Assembly: GCA_026419835.1 (NCBI GenBank)
Contig: JAOAKQ010000003.1
Location: forward strand, 187,237-238,239
DNA from: Sulfolobales archaeon
GTDB lineage: Archaea; Thermoproteota; Thermoprotei_A; Sulfolobales; NBVN01
DNA: 51,003 nucleotides
Direction: 5' to 3'
The notes under the pieces are model-generated. The model saw nothing but the letters and a program-made list of their open reading frames with translations. It did not search any database and had not been told where the DNA came from. Below are positions 43,093 to 51,003 of this stretch, piece by piece; positions within the stretch are counted from its first letter, which is position 1, and every line of letters begins with the position of its first letter. Made by a program: the position numbers and the translations under genes.

Positions 43093-43971
43093 CTACGACC
43101 GCTTCTCCCTGATTTTCTTTGCTGTAGAGCTTTTAAGAGCCTTAAGTATTGTTTGCTTCGTAATCACACCAACCAATTCCTCGCCGCTACTAACTACGGG
43201 TACCGCATCTAGATTGTTTCTAACTATTATCTGCGCTACTTCAGCTAGATCTTCTTCTAGCTTAGCTGACACTATATCCGCATTCATTATTTCAGAGACC
43301 ATGATGGCTGGGTATACCTTAATAGATGTTTCGAATCCTCTGGGTGATATGCCTCGAATTCTTAGAGGTTTCTTTATAGTTGGCGAAGTTATACTTAGAA
43401 ATGCTAAGTCCTTCGCAGTTACAATACCCATAACTCTTCCCCTATCTACGACAACTACCGGCTGCCCCATAGCTGCCTTCTCGGCGGCGTAGAATACTGA
43501 GTGCTCCGGACTACACGTCGGGATCTCTTTCTCGACGTAGTCCGCTACTGTATAGAGTCCACCGAAATTTTCAGCGTAGGCTCTCACTAAATCCGTTCTC
43601 GTAATTATACCGGCTATCTTCATAGTCGCAATATCTCTCACTATAACGAGAGACCCTATTCCTTTCTCAAGCATTCTTCTCGCCGCGTATGCCACACTCT
43701 TAGTGGGTAGAATAGCGTAAACGGGCTTAGACATTATGTCCTGCGCTCTAATATCAGTTAGAGGTTTGTAGAGCCACTTCCTGTTGTACATCAGCTTAAC
43801 GAAATCGCTCTTACTGATCATCCCGTAAGGTTTCTCGTCTACCGATACGACGATGTGCCCGACCTTGTACCTCAACATAAGATTTCTAACTCTCGCTAAG
43901 CTGTCTTGAGGATGCGCTACAACCACCGGATAGCTCATGTATCTTTCTACCCTTATCCTCACGAGCATCAC
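43093..43971 (-). CDS. Four-CBS-motif protein (third of three)
   Basis: The 292-residue protein is made of two Bateman modules: CBS motifs at about 8-60, 75-130, 140-190 and 225-282, with family phrases such as ISKSDFVKL, ITRTDLVRAYAE and ITKQTILKALK. CBS pairs bind adenosine nucleotides or SAM. No other domain is present. GTG at 43971 (or ATG 43968) follows the previous stop by one base. Followed by the radical SAM gene. Confidence 0.88.
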   Translation of the reverse strand: MMLVRIRVERYMSYPVVVAHPQDSLARVRNLMLRYKVGHIVVSVDEKPYGMISKSDFVKLMYNRKWLYKPLTDIRAQDIMSKPVYAILPTKSVAYAARRMLEKGIGSLVIVRDIATMKIAGIITRTDLVRAYAENFGGLYTVADYVEKEIPTCSPEHSVFYAAEKAAMGQPVVVVDRGRVMGIVTAKDLAFLSITSPTIKKPLRIRGISPRGFETSIKVYPAIMVSEIMNADIVSAKLEEDLAEVAQIIVRNNLDAVPVVSSGEELVGVITKQTILKALKSSTAKKIREKRS

Positions 43972-43972
43972 C

Positions 43973-44899
43973 CTAGAACCAGAGTACCGCGAACATAATA
44001 TCGCGTTCCGTTATAATTCCTCTAAGAACTTCACCCTCAACTACTAATCCGTAGTCCAGGTTCTTTTCGAGCATCGACCTAACTAGGGTCTCAAGTGGAG
44101 CTTGAGGCTCGACTATTACTACATCTTTTTCAGCTATGCTCGAGGCCTCAATACTGAGAGCTTCACTCAAATCACCACTCTTCGAGATTTCGTATATTCT
44201 GTGAGACCCTATGAAATCTAGTACACTACGCCACGTAATTACACCTCTCACCCTACCTTCACTAGCAGTCAGCGGTATTCTTCTAACTCCAGTTGAAACC
44301 ATTAGCTTATGTATTTCTAGTAGAGAGCTTCTTTCATCAGCTGTAATAACGCTCTTGGTCATAAACTCGCTAACCGGTCTCTTACTAATTCTACCAGAGT
44401 ACAGCCTAACTACACTACCTTCAGTTACAACTCCTAATAGTCTATTGCTAGAATCTAGAACCGGTATGAGTCCGTACCCCAGTGTAACCATTAGCTCTAG
44501 AGTTTTTCTAATGGTATCACTTATGCCAACATGTACGACATTTCTACTCATAAGTTCTTCTACTGGTATTGAGAGAGCTCTGTAGAGATTATTCTTGTAT
44601 CGCTCAATCGCTATCCTATACCTACCGCCCCCACCTAGATAATCGGCTATGTCGTGAAACGTTAAAATACCCGAAAGCTCTCCAGCTCTAACTACCACAG
44701 CCGCTCTGAAATTCGCCTCCCACATACTCTCAATACACTTCAACAGAGGTGTCTGCGGCGATACTACCGGTACGTCCACCACTAGTAGGGATCTAAGCTC
44801 AGGTTCTCTCTCTCGAATAGTGGTTTTAAAGTTCGGCTTTCCATCACTCCTCAACCACCTAGCTCTTTCATACATTCTCCTAGGATTGGGTAACTTCAT
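43973..44899 (-). CDS. Four-CBS-motif protein (second of three)
   Basis: The 308-residue protein has four CBS motifs after a basic N-terminal segment of about 40 residues (PNPRRMYERARWLRSDG). Segments ILTFHDIADYL, VTEGSVVRLY, ITWRSVLDFIG and ITERDIMFAVL mark the ends of the motifs. ATG at 44899 has GGTGA 5 bases upstream, 4 bases after the previous gene. Confidence 0.88.
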   Translation of the reverse strand: MKLPNPRRMYERARWLRSDGKPNFKTTIREREPELRSLLVVDVPVVSPQTPLLKCIESMWEANFRAAVVVRAGELSGILTFHDIADYLGGGGRYRIAIERYKNNLYRALSIPVEELMSRNVVHVGISDTIRKTLELMVTLGYGLIPVLDSSNRLLGVVTEGSVVRLYSGRISKRPVSEFMTKSVITADERSSLLEIHKLMVSTGVRRIPLTASEGRVRGVITWRSVLDFIGSHRIYEISKSGDLSEALSIEASSIAEKDVVIVEPQAPLETLVRSMLEKNLDYGLVVEGEVLRGIITERDIMFAVLWF

Positions 44900-44903
44900 A
44901 GCT

Positions 44904-45701
44904 TCACCTACTTTTCAGTTTTAGATAAGCCCTACACACATCACTTCTATCGACAATACCAACCAAAACACCCTTATCGTTTACTATTGGTACTCTGCCT
45001 ATGTTATTTCTAGCCATAAGTTCAGCCGCTGAGAAGAGGTCGCCGCTCTCTTTCAGAGTTAGAGCTGGGGATGTCATTGCTTCCCTTACCTTCGCCGGGG
45101 ACCTCGGTCCTGATTCTGATTCTAGCTCTATTCTCGTATATCCCTTCTTTAGTAAGTCGTGCTGAGTTATGATACCGACCACCTTGAGGTCCTTCTCAGA
45201 GCGCACTACTGGAAATCCAGCGTACTTCATTCTAATCATTTTTCTCCACAACTTTGTTATTGGGTCTTCGGGTGTGAAGTACTCGACGTTCACCGACATG
45301 TACTCTCTAGCCAGTCCAAGTCTTCTAACTTCCGAGAGCTCCAGCAGGGCGCTTCTTATAAAACTATCTATCTCTAAAACACCTTCGTATCTGTTACTAG
45401 GTGAAACTACGGGAACGTACCACTCATCTAGTTCTAGCATAACTTTGAGAGTAGCCCAGAGGTCTTCATCTAAACCGAAAACAATCTTCGGAGACTCCAT
45501 AACATCTCTAACTAGTGTGTTTGACTTCGTAGAGGTGATCGTTAAGACGCTCTCCCTAGTTACTACTCCAACAACCCTCCCTTCATCCACTACCGGAATC
45601 ATTCTCAAACCCAGGTCTCGCATCAAAGACCGAGCGTGAGTTAGTAAGTGGTCTCTACCTACAGTTGGATATCTAGCACTTAGAAGACTCTTAACGCGCA
45701 T
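44904..45701 (-). CDS. Four-CBS-motif protein (first of three)
   Basis: The 265-residue protein has four CBS motifs (ending VTRESVLTI, LEIDSFIRSAL, ITQHDLLKKGY and VDRSDVCRAYLK). It heads the CBS operon, with ATG at 45701; AT-rich TATA candidates lie at about 45725-45740 on the minus strand. Confidence 0.88.
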   Translation of the reverse strand: MRVKSLLSARYPTVGRDHLLTHARSLMRDLGLRMIPVVDEGRVVGVVTRESVLTITSTKSNTLVRDVMESPKIVFGLDEDLWATLKVMLELDEWYVPVVSPSNRYEGVLEIDSFIRSALLELSEVRRLGLAREYMSVNVEYFTPEDPITKLWRKMIRMKYAGFPVVRSEKDLKVVGIITQHDLLKKGYTRIELESESGPRSPAKVREAMTSPALTLKESGDLFSAAELMARNNIGRVPIVNDKGVLVGIVDRSDVCRAYLKLKSR

Positions 45702-45860
45702 ACCTATACCGGTAAAAATTTGCGCTCGAAATTAATAACTACCTAAATTCACCAACCTCGTAGTAAGCGAACTCAGCCTGATGTACGTAAAGCTAAGAAC
45801 GCGTCTCTCAGATTTGTGATTTCCCATAGCACCGAGTCTATGACTGGAAGCCGAAAATAA

Positions 45861-45870
45861 GAATATATTT
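45861..45870 (+). promoter_or_regulatory. TATA box of the sRNA pair
   Basis: GAATATATTT lies about 25 bases before the predicted 5' end of the first sRNA (about 45889), which is 6 bases before its C box. Confidence 0.5.
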
Positions 45871-45888
45871 CTCCGTGAAGTATAGTTC

Positions 45889-45948
45889 GTAGACGTGATG
45901 ACGCTCGAAAGGCCGGATTCGTGAAGATCTCACGCAGGGCTGATGACG
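45889..45948 (+). ncRNA. C/D box sRNA 1
   Basis: Ordered boxes: C GTGATGA (45895-45901), 12-base guide, D' CGGA (45914-45917, one change from CTGA), 3-base spacer, C' GTGAAGA (45921-45927), 12-base guide, D CTGA (45940-45943). Spacing is right for an archaeal dual-guide 2'-O-methylation sRNA. Guides are 45902-45913 and 45928-45939; targets were not identified. Confidence 0.6.
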
Positions 45949-45962
45949 CACACGCTGCGCCG

Positions 45963-46024
45963 CAAGGGATGAAGATGTCTGCCGCATTTGAATGATGATG
46001 TTCGCGAATCCCCGCCTGACCTTC
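45963..46024 (+). ncRNA. C/D box sRNA 2
   Basis: C ATGAAGA (45969-45975), 12-base guide (45976-45987), D' TTGA (45988-45991), C' ATGATGA (45992-45998), guide region of 17 bases (45999-46015), D CTGA (46016-46019). D' and C' are adjacent, so the inner k-turn is very tight. It follows sRNA 1 by 25 bases and has no separate TATA box, so the two are probably processed from one transcript. Confidence 0.6.
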
Positions 46025-46144
46025 CTCTAGTGTTTTCTAAGGGATTGAGAACCAACCAGTTACGTTTTTAAAACTGGAGTGGCAGCTAGTTTCAGGTATT
46101 GAGCGAATTTAAGAGTATGTGGCTTCGGAAAATGGGAAGAAAGT

Positions 46145-47065
46145 TTGGATGAAGACGCGGTCAAGAAGTACCTAGCCGCTGGGGGAATCGCTGAGAAAGC
46201 TAAAGATAGAGCGATGAGGGAAGCTAAGCCGGGAGTAAAGATACTCTCTTTAGTATCAATTCTCGAAAACTACATAGTAGAACTCGGTGGTAATCCCGCT
46301 TTTCCAGTAAACGTGTCGGTCAATAATGAAGCCGCTCATAGAACGGCCTATATAAACGACGAGAGCACGCTACCTGAAGACGGTGTTGTTAAGATCGATA
46401 TAGGCGTTCATGTAGATGGGTTTATTGCGGATACAGCTATAACCGTCTGCTTCTCGGAGAAGTACCGCGAGCTCGTAGAAACCACTAGAGAAGCTCTAGA
46501 GAAAGCTCTAAGAGCGGTTAAACCCGGTATTCGAGCTTCGGAAATAGGGTTCGTTATAGAGAAGGTGGTTCGCGGTAGGGGGTTTAAAGTTATCAGAAAC
46601 TTGAGTGGACATAGCTTAGCTGAATACACGATTCACGCGGGTGAAACAATTCCCAACTACAGAGATAGTCTTAACTTCAACCGCATTCGCCCTGGAGTTG
46701 CGTACGCTGTAGAACCTTTCGCATCAACTGGGCGTGGAGTGGTCTACAACGAGAAGAGAGTGAATATTTACTCTATTAGACCGACATTTCTGTTTAAAGA
46801 GATTTCTGGTGAGCACGTGCTGATGAGCATATACAAAAAGCGTAGAACGCTTCCATTTTCAGAGAGATGGTTTCCGGAATTAGCTACGCTACTAGGAGTA
46901 GATGGATTTCGCGAGCTACTGAAGGAGCTATCTAGGGCTGGCTATCTGATACCGTACCCAGTACTGAGCGATATTCCGGGAAGTTTCGTAGCTCAGTTCG
47001 AAGACACTGTTCTAGTACTAGACGATGGATCTGTAATAGTAACTACGAATAGAGCTATTCTCTAG
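46145..47065 (+). CDS. map: Type 2 methionine aminopeptidase
   Basis: The 306-residue M24 enzyme removes the initiator methionine. Ligands D85 and D96 (KIDIGVHVDGFIADT), H in SGHSLAEYTIH, and the type 2 helical insert (about residues 190-260) are present. TTG start at 46145; a TATA-like TTTTTAAAA stands at about 46064-46072. The 3' end overlaps the opposite-strand gene by 11 bases. Confidence 0.93.
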   Translation: MDEDAVKKYLAAGGIAEKAKDRAMREAKPGVKILSLVSILENYIVELGGNPAFPVNVSVNNEAAHRTAYINDESTLPEDGVVKIDIGVHVDGFIADTAITVCFSEKYRELVETTREALEKALRAVKPGIRASEIGFVIEKVVRGRGFKVIRNLSGHSLAEYTIHAGETIPNYRDSLNFNRIRPGVAYAVEPFASTGRGVVYNEKRVNIYSIRPTFLFKEISGEHVLMSIYKKRRTLPFSERWFPELATLLGVDGFRELLKELSRAGYLIPYPVLSDIPGSFVAQFEDTVLVLDDGSVIVTTNRAIL

Positions 47066-48431
47066 AGCTAGGCCCTACTCCAGCATTCCTTAGATTTGAG
47101 AAGATCTTAGAGATAAGTGAGGCTCTAGGTACAGCTAACTTAGTTTCAGATAGACAGCGTGTAATCCAGTTAGCCCCCCCACCAGCGGTAAAGTACATCG
47201 TTAAGACCTTCTCCGAAGATTTCTTGAAGTTTTCGCAGATATCTCTAGGAGTTTCAGCTGATGTTGGAACGTAAGCCACTACTACAACATCGTAGTGCTC
47301 TCGTAAGTTATCTGTTTGAAGAACTTTCACTAAGTCCGCAGACTTAGAATCTCCGCCGAAGTCCAGAGGATTACTTCCACTGAAATCCCTTCCTACAGCT
47401 TCCTCTATTTGCTTTCTTAATTCGATATCGATTTGAGGTAGTTCAACACCGGCTCTCTCTAGGTATGAAGCTACTAGTATACCGTATCCTCCGGAGTTCG
47501 TTATTAAGAGAACTCTGCGTAATCTTCCTTCTCTAGTTCTAATTCTTCTCAAAACTTCAACAATAGATACCGCCTCCTCGATATCTTCCTCTACTACAGC
47601 ACCCGACTGCCTTACTGCAGTTTTGAAAACTTCATAGGAAACTGCCAGACCGCCCGTATGTGAGAGTACGGCACTAGAACTAACGGTACCCCACCCTCCC
47701 TTAACGACCGCCACCGGCTTATGCTTCGAGAGGTCCCTCAGGGACTTCATAAACTTCTTTCCATCTTTAACCCACTCGACGTAGAGAACGGTAGCATCCG
47801 TGTAGGTGTCTTCAACAAGTCCCTCAACGACTTCTTCTATTCCAACATCTAATCCGTTACCTATACTTACGAAGTAGCTGACGCCGGACCCGAGCTTCTG
47901 AAGTTCGTACATAGCTACGCCTCCAACAGCGCCACTATGTGATATAACTGCTACTCTCCCGGGAGTTGGCAGTACCTCAATACTTGCGTGAAGCTTAGCT
48001 GGTGACGATGTTATACCAGCTGAGTTGGGTCCTATAATTCTCATTCCGCAGTCGGCGGCTCTTACCTTTAGCAGTTCTTCTAGGTCTCCGCGACCTTTTT
48101 CTCTAAATCCAGACGAGATGATTACAGATACGCCCACATCTTTTCTACATAGATCCGCGATCAGATCGGGTACTTGAAGTGCTGGAATAGCTACTACAGC
48201 CACATCTATCTTACCCGGTACATTCCTGGGGGACCTGTAGCACTTAAACCCTAGGACTTCATCGTACTTAGGATTTACGGGATATACGTCACCTTCGTAC
48301 CCGAACTTAACTATATTGCGTAGCAATTCGTAACCTATTTTTCCCTCAATAGGTGAAGCACCAACTATAGCTACCGAATCTACTCTACGTAACTTAGAGA
48401 CTATGTTATCCGACCCTACAGCCTCTCCCAA
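47055..48431 (-). CDS. Acyl-CoA synthetase (ADP-forming), alpha subunit
   Basis: The 458-residue protein has the CoA-binding domain (SVAIVGASPIEGKIGYELLRN), the two succinyl-CoA-ligase-like domains (IGPNSAG, ISHSGAVGG), and the phospho-histidine region VLSHTGGLA. ADP-forming acetyl/acyl-CoA synthetases make ATP from acyl-CoA and need a beta subunit with an ATP-grasp domain; no beta gene is nearby, so it must be elsewhere. TTG start at 48431. Confidence 0.85.
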   Translation of the reverse strand: MGEAVGSDNIVSKLRRVDSVAIVGASPIEGKIGYELLRNIVKFGYEGDVYPVNPKYDEVLGFKCYRSPRNVPGKIDVAVVAIPALQVPDLIADLCRKDVGVSVIISSGFREKGRGDLEELLKVRAADCGMRIIGPNSAGITSSPAKLHASIEVLPTPGRVAVISHSGAVGGVAMYELQKLGSGVSYFVSIGNGLDVGIEEVVEGLVEDTYTDATVLYVEWVKDGKKFMKSLRDLSKHKPVAVVKGGWGTVSSSAVLSHTGGLAVSYEVFKTAVRQSGAVVEEDIEEAVSIVEVLRRIRTREGRLRRVLLITNSGGYGILVASYLERAGVELPQIDIELRKQIEEAVGRDFSGSNPLDFGGDSKSADLVKVLQTDNLREHYDVVVVAYVPTSAETPRDICENFKKSSEKVLTMYFTAGGGANWITRCLSETKLAVPRASLISKIFSNLRNAGVGPSSRE

Positions 48432-48483
48432 CTCTACGGTACTAGATTATAGAGATAAATACGCTACTCAAGAGTTCGTAAAA

Positions 48484-48491
48484 CTTATATA
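48484..48491 (+). promoter_or_regulatory. TATA box for rps25e
   Basis: CTTATATA is centred about 26 bases before the GTG at 48514, so the transcript probably begins at or very near the start codon. Confidence 0.5.
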
Positions 48492-48513
48492 GTTAAGTGA
48501 GTACCTCACCACG

Positions 48514-48849
48514 GTGGTATTTACGGGAGGTGGGAAGACTAAGAAACCCCTGAGTGTGATGGATAAGGAAGCTAGAAAGAAAGAAAAGGAAGCTGCGAAG
48601 AAGGTAGTGAAGGAAGAAAAGCCGAGTAAGAAGACCCAGGTAGAGCTAGGACTATCAGAGCAGCTAGTAAGAAGAGCTGCTAAGGTAGTTTCCGATTCTA
48701 AGATTGCGACTCCATCTTTACTAGCATCCGCGCTCGGAGTTAAGGTAAGTGTTGCCAGAGCTCTCTTAAGAGAAGTAGTAAAGTCCGGTGAAGCCGTTCT
48801 AGTTGCTAAGTACAGAGGGTTCCTGCTTGCTAAAAGCTCTCGTAGTTAG
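48514..48849 (+). CDS. rps25e: Ribosomal protein S25e
   Basis: The 111-residue protein has a lysine-rich N-terminal tail (KKPLSVMDKEARKKEKEAAK) and the winged-helix core (VSDSKIATPSLLASALGVKVSVARALLREV) of archaeal S25e. The GTG at 48514 is the only start that keeps the tail. Single gene, convergent with trm1. Confidence 0.93.
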   Translation: MVFTGGGKTKKPLSVMDKEARKKEKEAAKKVVKEEKPSKKTQVELGLSEQLVRRAAKVVSDSKIATPSLLASALGVKVSVARALLREVVKSGEAVLVAKYRGFLLAKSSRS

Positions 48850-48944
48850 CTTCAGCTAGCTATCTAGAGCTTACCGCACTCGAATACAGTGTGCAACCCG
48901 AGACTTGGGGGTTTCAATTAGCGTTCAGCTGACTACCAATAGAG

Positions 48945-50147
48945 CTACTTACTCGTGAGCTGCTTTATACATGAAACGACGTCCCTATAGGAGCAGTCCG
49001 TACCTATAGTCGTTGTAGTACCGCAGTGTCTTGCCGCTCTACAGCCTAGGAGCTTCAAGCATTCAACAACTTTCTCTACTCTCGGAGAGTTTACTTTAAG
49101 CTTACTAGATAGCTGAACTACATCATAGGGAACTAGAGGTTTATCACTAACTTCGGCCGCTTGACACGCAAGCATCTTCGCCAGCTGATTTATAGTGCTC
49201 ATATACGTAAAGGCTTCCAATACACCTTTAGATTTCTCTACAAGTTCCCGGTCCGTAAGCCCATCTATCCATAGAGGACCTACATAGCTTACTCTACTAC
49301 CACACACACTACACTTCACCTCCTCAATTTGATGGGAGAATTCTCTAAAACCGCATACACTACAGTACTTTAAGTACCCCATACTTTTAGATAGCATAGA
49401 ATCAGCCCTTCTAGCCCCCTTTCTAACCCTATAGAAAACTCTTGCGAAGTAGCTACTAATTGAGTACGTTAAAGGCTCTATAGACCTGTCCAATTCCGCA
49501 GCAACTCTAGCGGCATAACCTACTAAAACTCGCAGTGCCATGGTCTTAGAAACATCCGTTGGTACGAGGTTGCACCAGTATCTTCTACTTCCCGATGACG
49601 GTCTCGCTCCAGATAGAGAAGCCATGTCCGTCGCGGTAATACCTATGTACCCTCCATTTTTTACAGCCCAGGATGCAGCTCTAATGAAGGGTGCTGGAGA
49701 GCCGTAGGGGTCTATATCTACGAGATCCACCCTAACTCCAGACTTCTTGAGCTTGTACATAACTACGTTAGCGTCTTCGTTGACCGCTTCGACCTTCTCT
49801 TGAAGATTGTTTAGAGCGATGTTTCTAACTATCAATTCGTATGCCCTGGAATCAATGTCGTTAGCAAAACACTTCGATATGCTACCAACTTCGGAGCAGT
49901 AGCGTAGAGCTCTAACTCCAGTACCTGAAAGAGCGTCTAGTACGACAGCTTCCTTCAAGTTTAGTGCTGAAGCGACTAAGACGCTGAAGTCTCTACTGAG
50001 GACTGCCGCTGGATTATAGAAAACTGGTAGCCACGCAGGTTCACAAACTCCGTCAGGTCTTCTGTACCTACTTAAATCATAGGTAAGTAGGCGGACCCTA
50101 CCTTCAACAACCTCGATCAAAGTGCTAGAACCGCACACAGCCACCAC
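48945..50147 (-). CDS. trm1: tRNA (guanine26-N2)-dimethyltransferase Trm1
   Basis: The 400-residue SAM-dependent enzyme methylates G26 of tRNAs. It has VLDALSGTGVRALRY, DIDPYGSPAPFI, TDMASLSG and a zinc site (CSVCGFRE... CSVCGS, about 263-285). GTG at 50147 or 50144 follows a GAGGGTGGTG ribosome site. It lies downstream of the thermosome gene with a 120-base gap holding hairpins. Confidence 0.95.
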   Translation of the reverse strand: MVAVCGSSTLIEVVEGRVRLLTYDLSRYRRPDGVCEPAWLPVFYNPAAVLSRDFSVLVASALNLKEAVVLDALSGTGVRALRYCSEVGSISKCFANDIDSRAYELIVRNIALNNLQEKVEAVNEDANVVMYKLKKSGVRVDLVDIDPYGSPAPFIRAASWAVKNGGYIGITATDMASLSGARPSSGSRRYWCNLVPTDVSKTMALRVLVGYAARVAAELDRSIEPLTYSISSYFARVFYRVRKGARRADSMLSKSMGYLKYCSVCGFREFSHQIEEVKCSVCGSRVSYVGPLWIDGLTDRELVEKSKGVLEAFTYMSTINQLAKMLACQAAEVSDKPLVPYDVVQLSSKLKVNSPRVEKVVECLKLLGCRAARHCGTTTTIGTDCSYRDVVSCIKQLTSK

Positions 50148-50174
50148 CCTCTTGAAGAATTCTTATAGAGATAT

Positions 50175-50205
50175 TCTACTACTCTCGCACACACGCGGTA
50201 GTAGA
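50175..50205. repeat. Perfect 8-base inverted repeat upstream of trm1
   Basis: TCTACTAC (50175-50182) and GTAGTAGA (50198-50205) flank a 15-base spacer rich in CGC/CAC. It lies about 28 bases upstream of the trm1 start on the minus strand, so it may be an operator near the promoter or a hairpin between the genes. Confidence 0.5.
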
Positions 50206-50215
50206 GACGTGCTGT

Positions 50216-50234
50216 TATTTTCAAAAAGAAAATA
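50216..50234 (-). terminator. T-rich terminator downstream of the thermosome gene
   Basis: On the minus strand TATTTTCTTTTTGAAAATA follows the thermosome stop by about 34 bases. It has a U-rich tract (TTTTC TTTTT) and 7-base arms TATTTTC/GAAAATA, the sort of T-rich signal that ends archaeal transcripts. Confidence 0.5.
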
Positions 50235-50267
50235 TGGATTAGCGCTCTGGTGTTCGAGTATAGGGTT

Positions 50268-51003
50268 TTAGTCTAGTTCAGGCTTGCCGGACCCCTTCTC
50301 CTCTTCCTCTTCCTTACCTTTCTTCTCTAGACCTTCCTTCTTTAGTGGTGAAGCAGCTATTAAGTCATCAACTTTCAGTATAGCCGTCGCCGCTTCAGTC
50401 GCGGCTCTAACTATCTGCTTCTTCACTGTAAGCGGATCTAGTACTCTGAGTTTTCTCATATCTTCAGCTATCTTACCATCGATTACGTTAATTCCAGCAT
50501 ACTTATTACCATCTGCGTGAAGTTTTCTAAGCTCCATCAGTGTTTCCAGTGGGTCCATACCGGCGGATTTAGCTAGAATTACCGTTATCTCTTCTAGAGA
50601 CTCTGCGAATGCTTGTACTGCCAGCTGCTCCTTACCGCTCACGGTCTCCGCCCACTTTCTTAATTTCATAGCTACCTCTATTTCGGGAGCTCCACCTCCA
50701 GGTAAGACCTTAGACTCTCTCAGTACGTTTCTTAGAGCGTTTATTGCGTCATTAAGAGATCTTTCAGCATCATCTAGCAGCATATCGTTAGCTCCGCGTA
50801 CTAGTACGGTTACAGCCTTCGGATTTCTACACCCCTCTATGAAGACCATCTTATCGTTTCCAACTCTTCTTTCTTCTACTAGTGCTGCGTACCCTAGGTC
50901 GCTCCCAGTTAGATCGCGCACACTGGTAACTATTCTTCCTCCCGTCGCTCTTTCTAGTTTCTCCATGTCAGACCTCTTAACTCTTCTAACTGCTAGTATT
51001 CCC
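50268..51003 (-). CDS. Thermosome subunit, C-terminal part (partial)
   Basis: The frame continues to the window edge (the last visible residues upstream read [21 protein letters not shown]), so the shown ATG at 50966 is internal. The segment covers the late apical/intermediate and equatorial domains of a group II chaperonin, including [21 protein letters not shown] and [14 protein letters not shown]. The C-terminus is a Glu/Lys-rich tail. About 245 of some 550 residues are visible. Confidence 0.95.
   Translation of the reverse strand, partial: GILAVRRVKRSDMEKLERATGGRIVTSVRDLTGSDLGYAALVEERRVGNDKMVFIEGCRNPKAVTVLVRGANDMLLDDAERSLNDAINALRNVLRESKVLPGGGAPEIEVAMKLRKWAETVSGKEQLAVQAFAESLEEITVILAKSAGMDPLETLMELRKLHADGNKYAGINVIDGKIAEDMRKLRVLDPLTVKKQIVRAATEAATAILKVDDLIAASPLKKEGLEKKGKEEEEEKGSGKPELD

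Larger units (their letters stand above)
45702..46144. other. 443-base gap holding two sRNA genes and promoters
   Basis: Besides the minus-strand promoter of the CBS operon it contains a TATA box (45861-45870), two C/D box sRNAs (45889-46024) and a second AT-rich element at about 46062-46073 before the methionine aminopeptidase gene. No CDS is seen. Confidence 0.6.

Noticed and set aside
1-51003. CRISPR array, insertion sequence, rRNA or origin of replication
   Set aside because: No regularly spaced repeats, transposase-like frames, rRNA-like blocks or origin-type repeat clusters were seen on reading the window.

Overview
The window reads as a chromosomal segment of a hyperthermophile-type archaeon of the Thermoproteota (crenarchaeal lineage). 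It carries Alba, aIF2-gamma, archaeal IF2/aIF5B, an Rrp4/Rrp41/Rrp42 exosome with SBDS and the proteasome alpha subunit in one run, ribosomal proteins P1/L12 and S25e, archaeal GAPDH, isopentenyl phosphate kinase with type II IPP isomerase, archaeal Trm1 and a thermosome subunit. TATA-type promoters sit close to starts, several genes look leaderless, GTG and TTG starts are common, and both tRNA genes have introns after position 37. The genus cannot be fixed from this sequence; a Desulfurococcales-like member is my best guess. No rRNA, CRISPR array, insertion sequence or replication origin was recognised.

Layout. 1-3.3 kb (+): end of an NfeD-type membrane protein, Alba, an HTH-10 regulator and an FGGY sugar kinase. 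3.3-3.8 kb: non-coding, with strong palindromes and gene-like relics. 3.8-7.2 kb (+): a tight four-gene operon of an HTH-phosphoribosyltransferase regulator, a CitG-like protein, a degenerate phosphoesterase and an NAD-kinase-like protein. 7.2-13.8 kb (-): FKBP/aIF2-gamma/PIN, tRNA-Ser(CGA), then psmA-SBDS-rrp4-rrp41-rrp42. 13.9-18.9 kb: a complete branched-chain amino-acid-type ABC importer, split into divergent livK-livG-livF (-) and livH-livM (+). 19-20 kb: a decayed MATE transporter. 20-22.7 kb (+): IF2 and an RNase Z-like protein. 22.7-32.5 kb: phospholipid head-group enzyme, PAPS-reductase/ferredoxin fusion, CinA-type protein, lone TldE-like protein, Xaa-Pro peptidase, tRNA-Pro(CGG) overlapping a MeaB-type GTPase, threonine synthase, P1/L12 and an Lrp regulator. 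32.6-34.6 kb (+): isoprenoid pair IPK-IDI2. 34.6-38.4 kb: a block of poorly characterised small genes (degenerate regulator, ribbon-helix-helix, two C2H2-type proteins, a FAD-enzyme-like protein). 38.4-43.1 kb: S9 peptidase and GAPDH from a shared divergent promoter, phosphodiesterase and radical SAM enzyme. 43.1-45.7 kb (-): three consecutive CBS-domain genes. 45.7-46.1 kb: two tandem C/D box sRNAs with their own TATA box. 46.1-51 kb: type 2 methionine aminopeptidase, lone acyl-CoA synthetase (ADP-forming) alpha subunit, S25e, Trm1 and thermosome (cut by the window end).

Most of the window is housekeeping. The parts most worth a second look are the 3.8-7.2 kb operon built of nucleotide- and ribosyl-phosphate-handling folds, its degenerate regulator paralogue at 34.7 kb, the twelve-CBS array beside a radical SAM gene, the 35.8-38.4 kb small-protein block, the tandem sRNAs, and the tRNA that overlaps a protein-coding gene.
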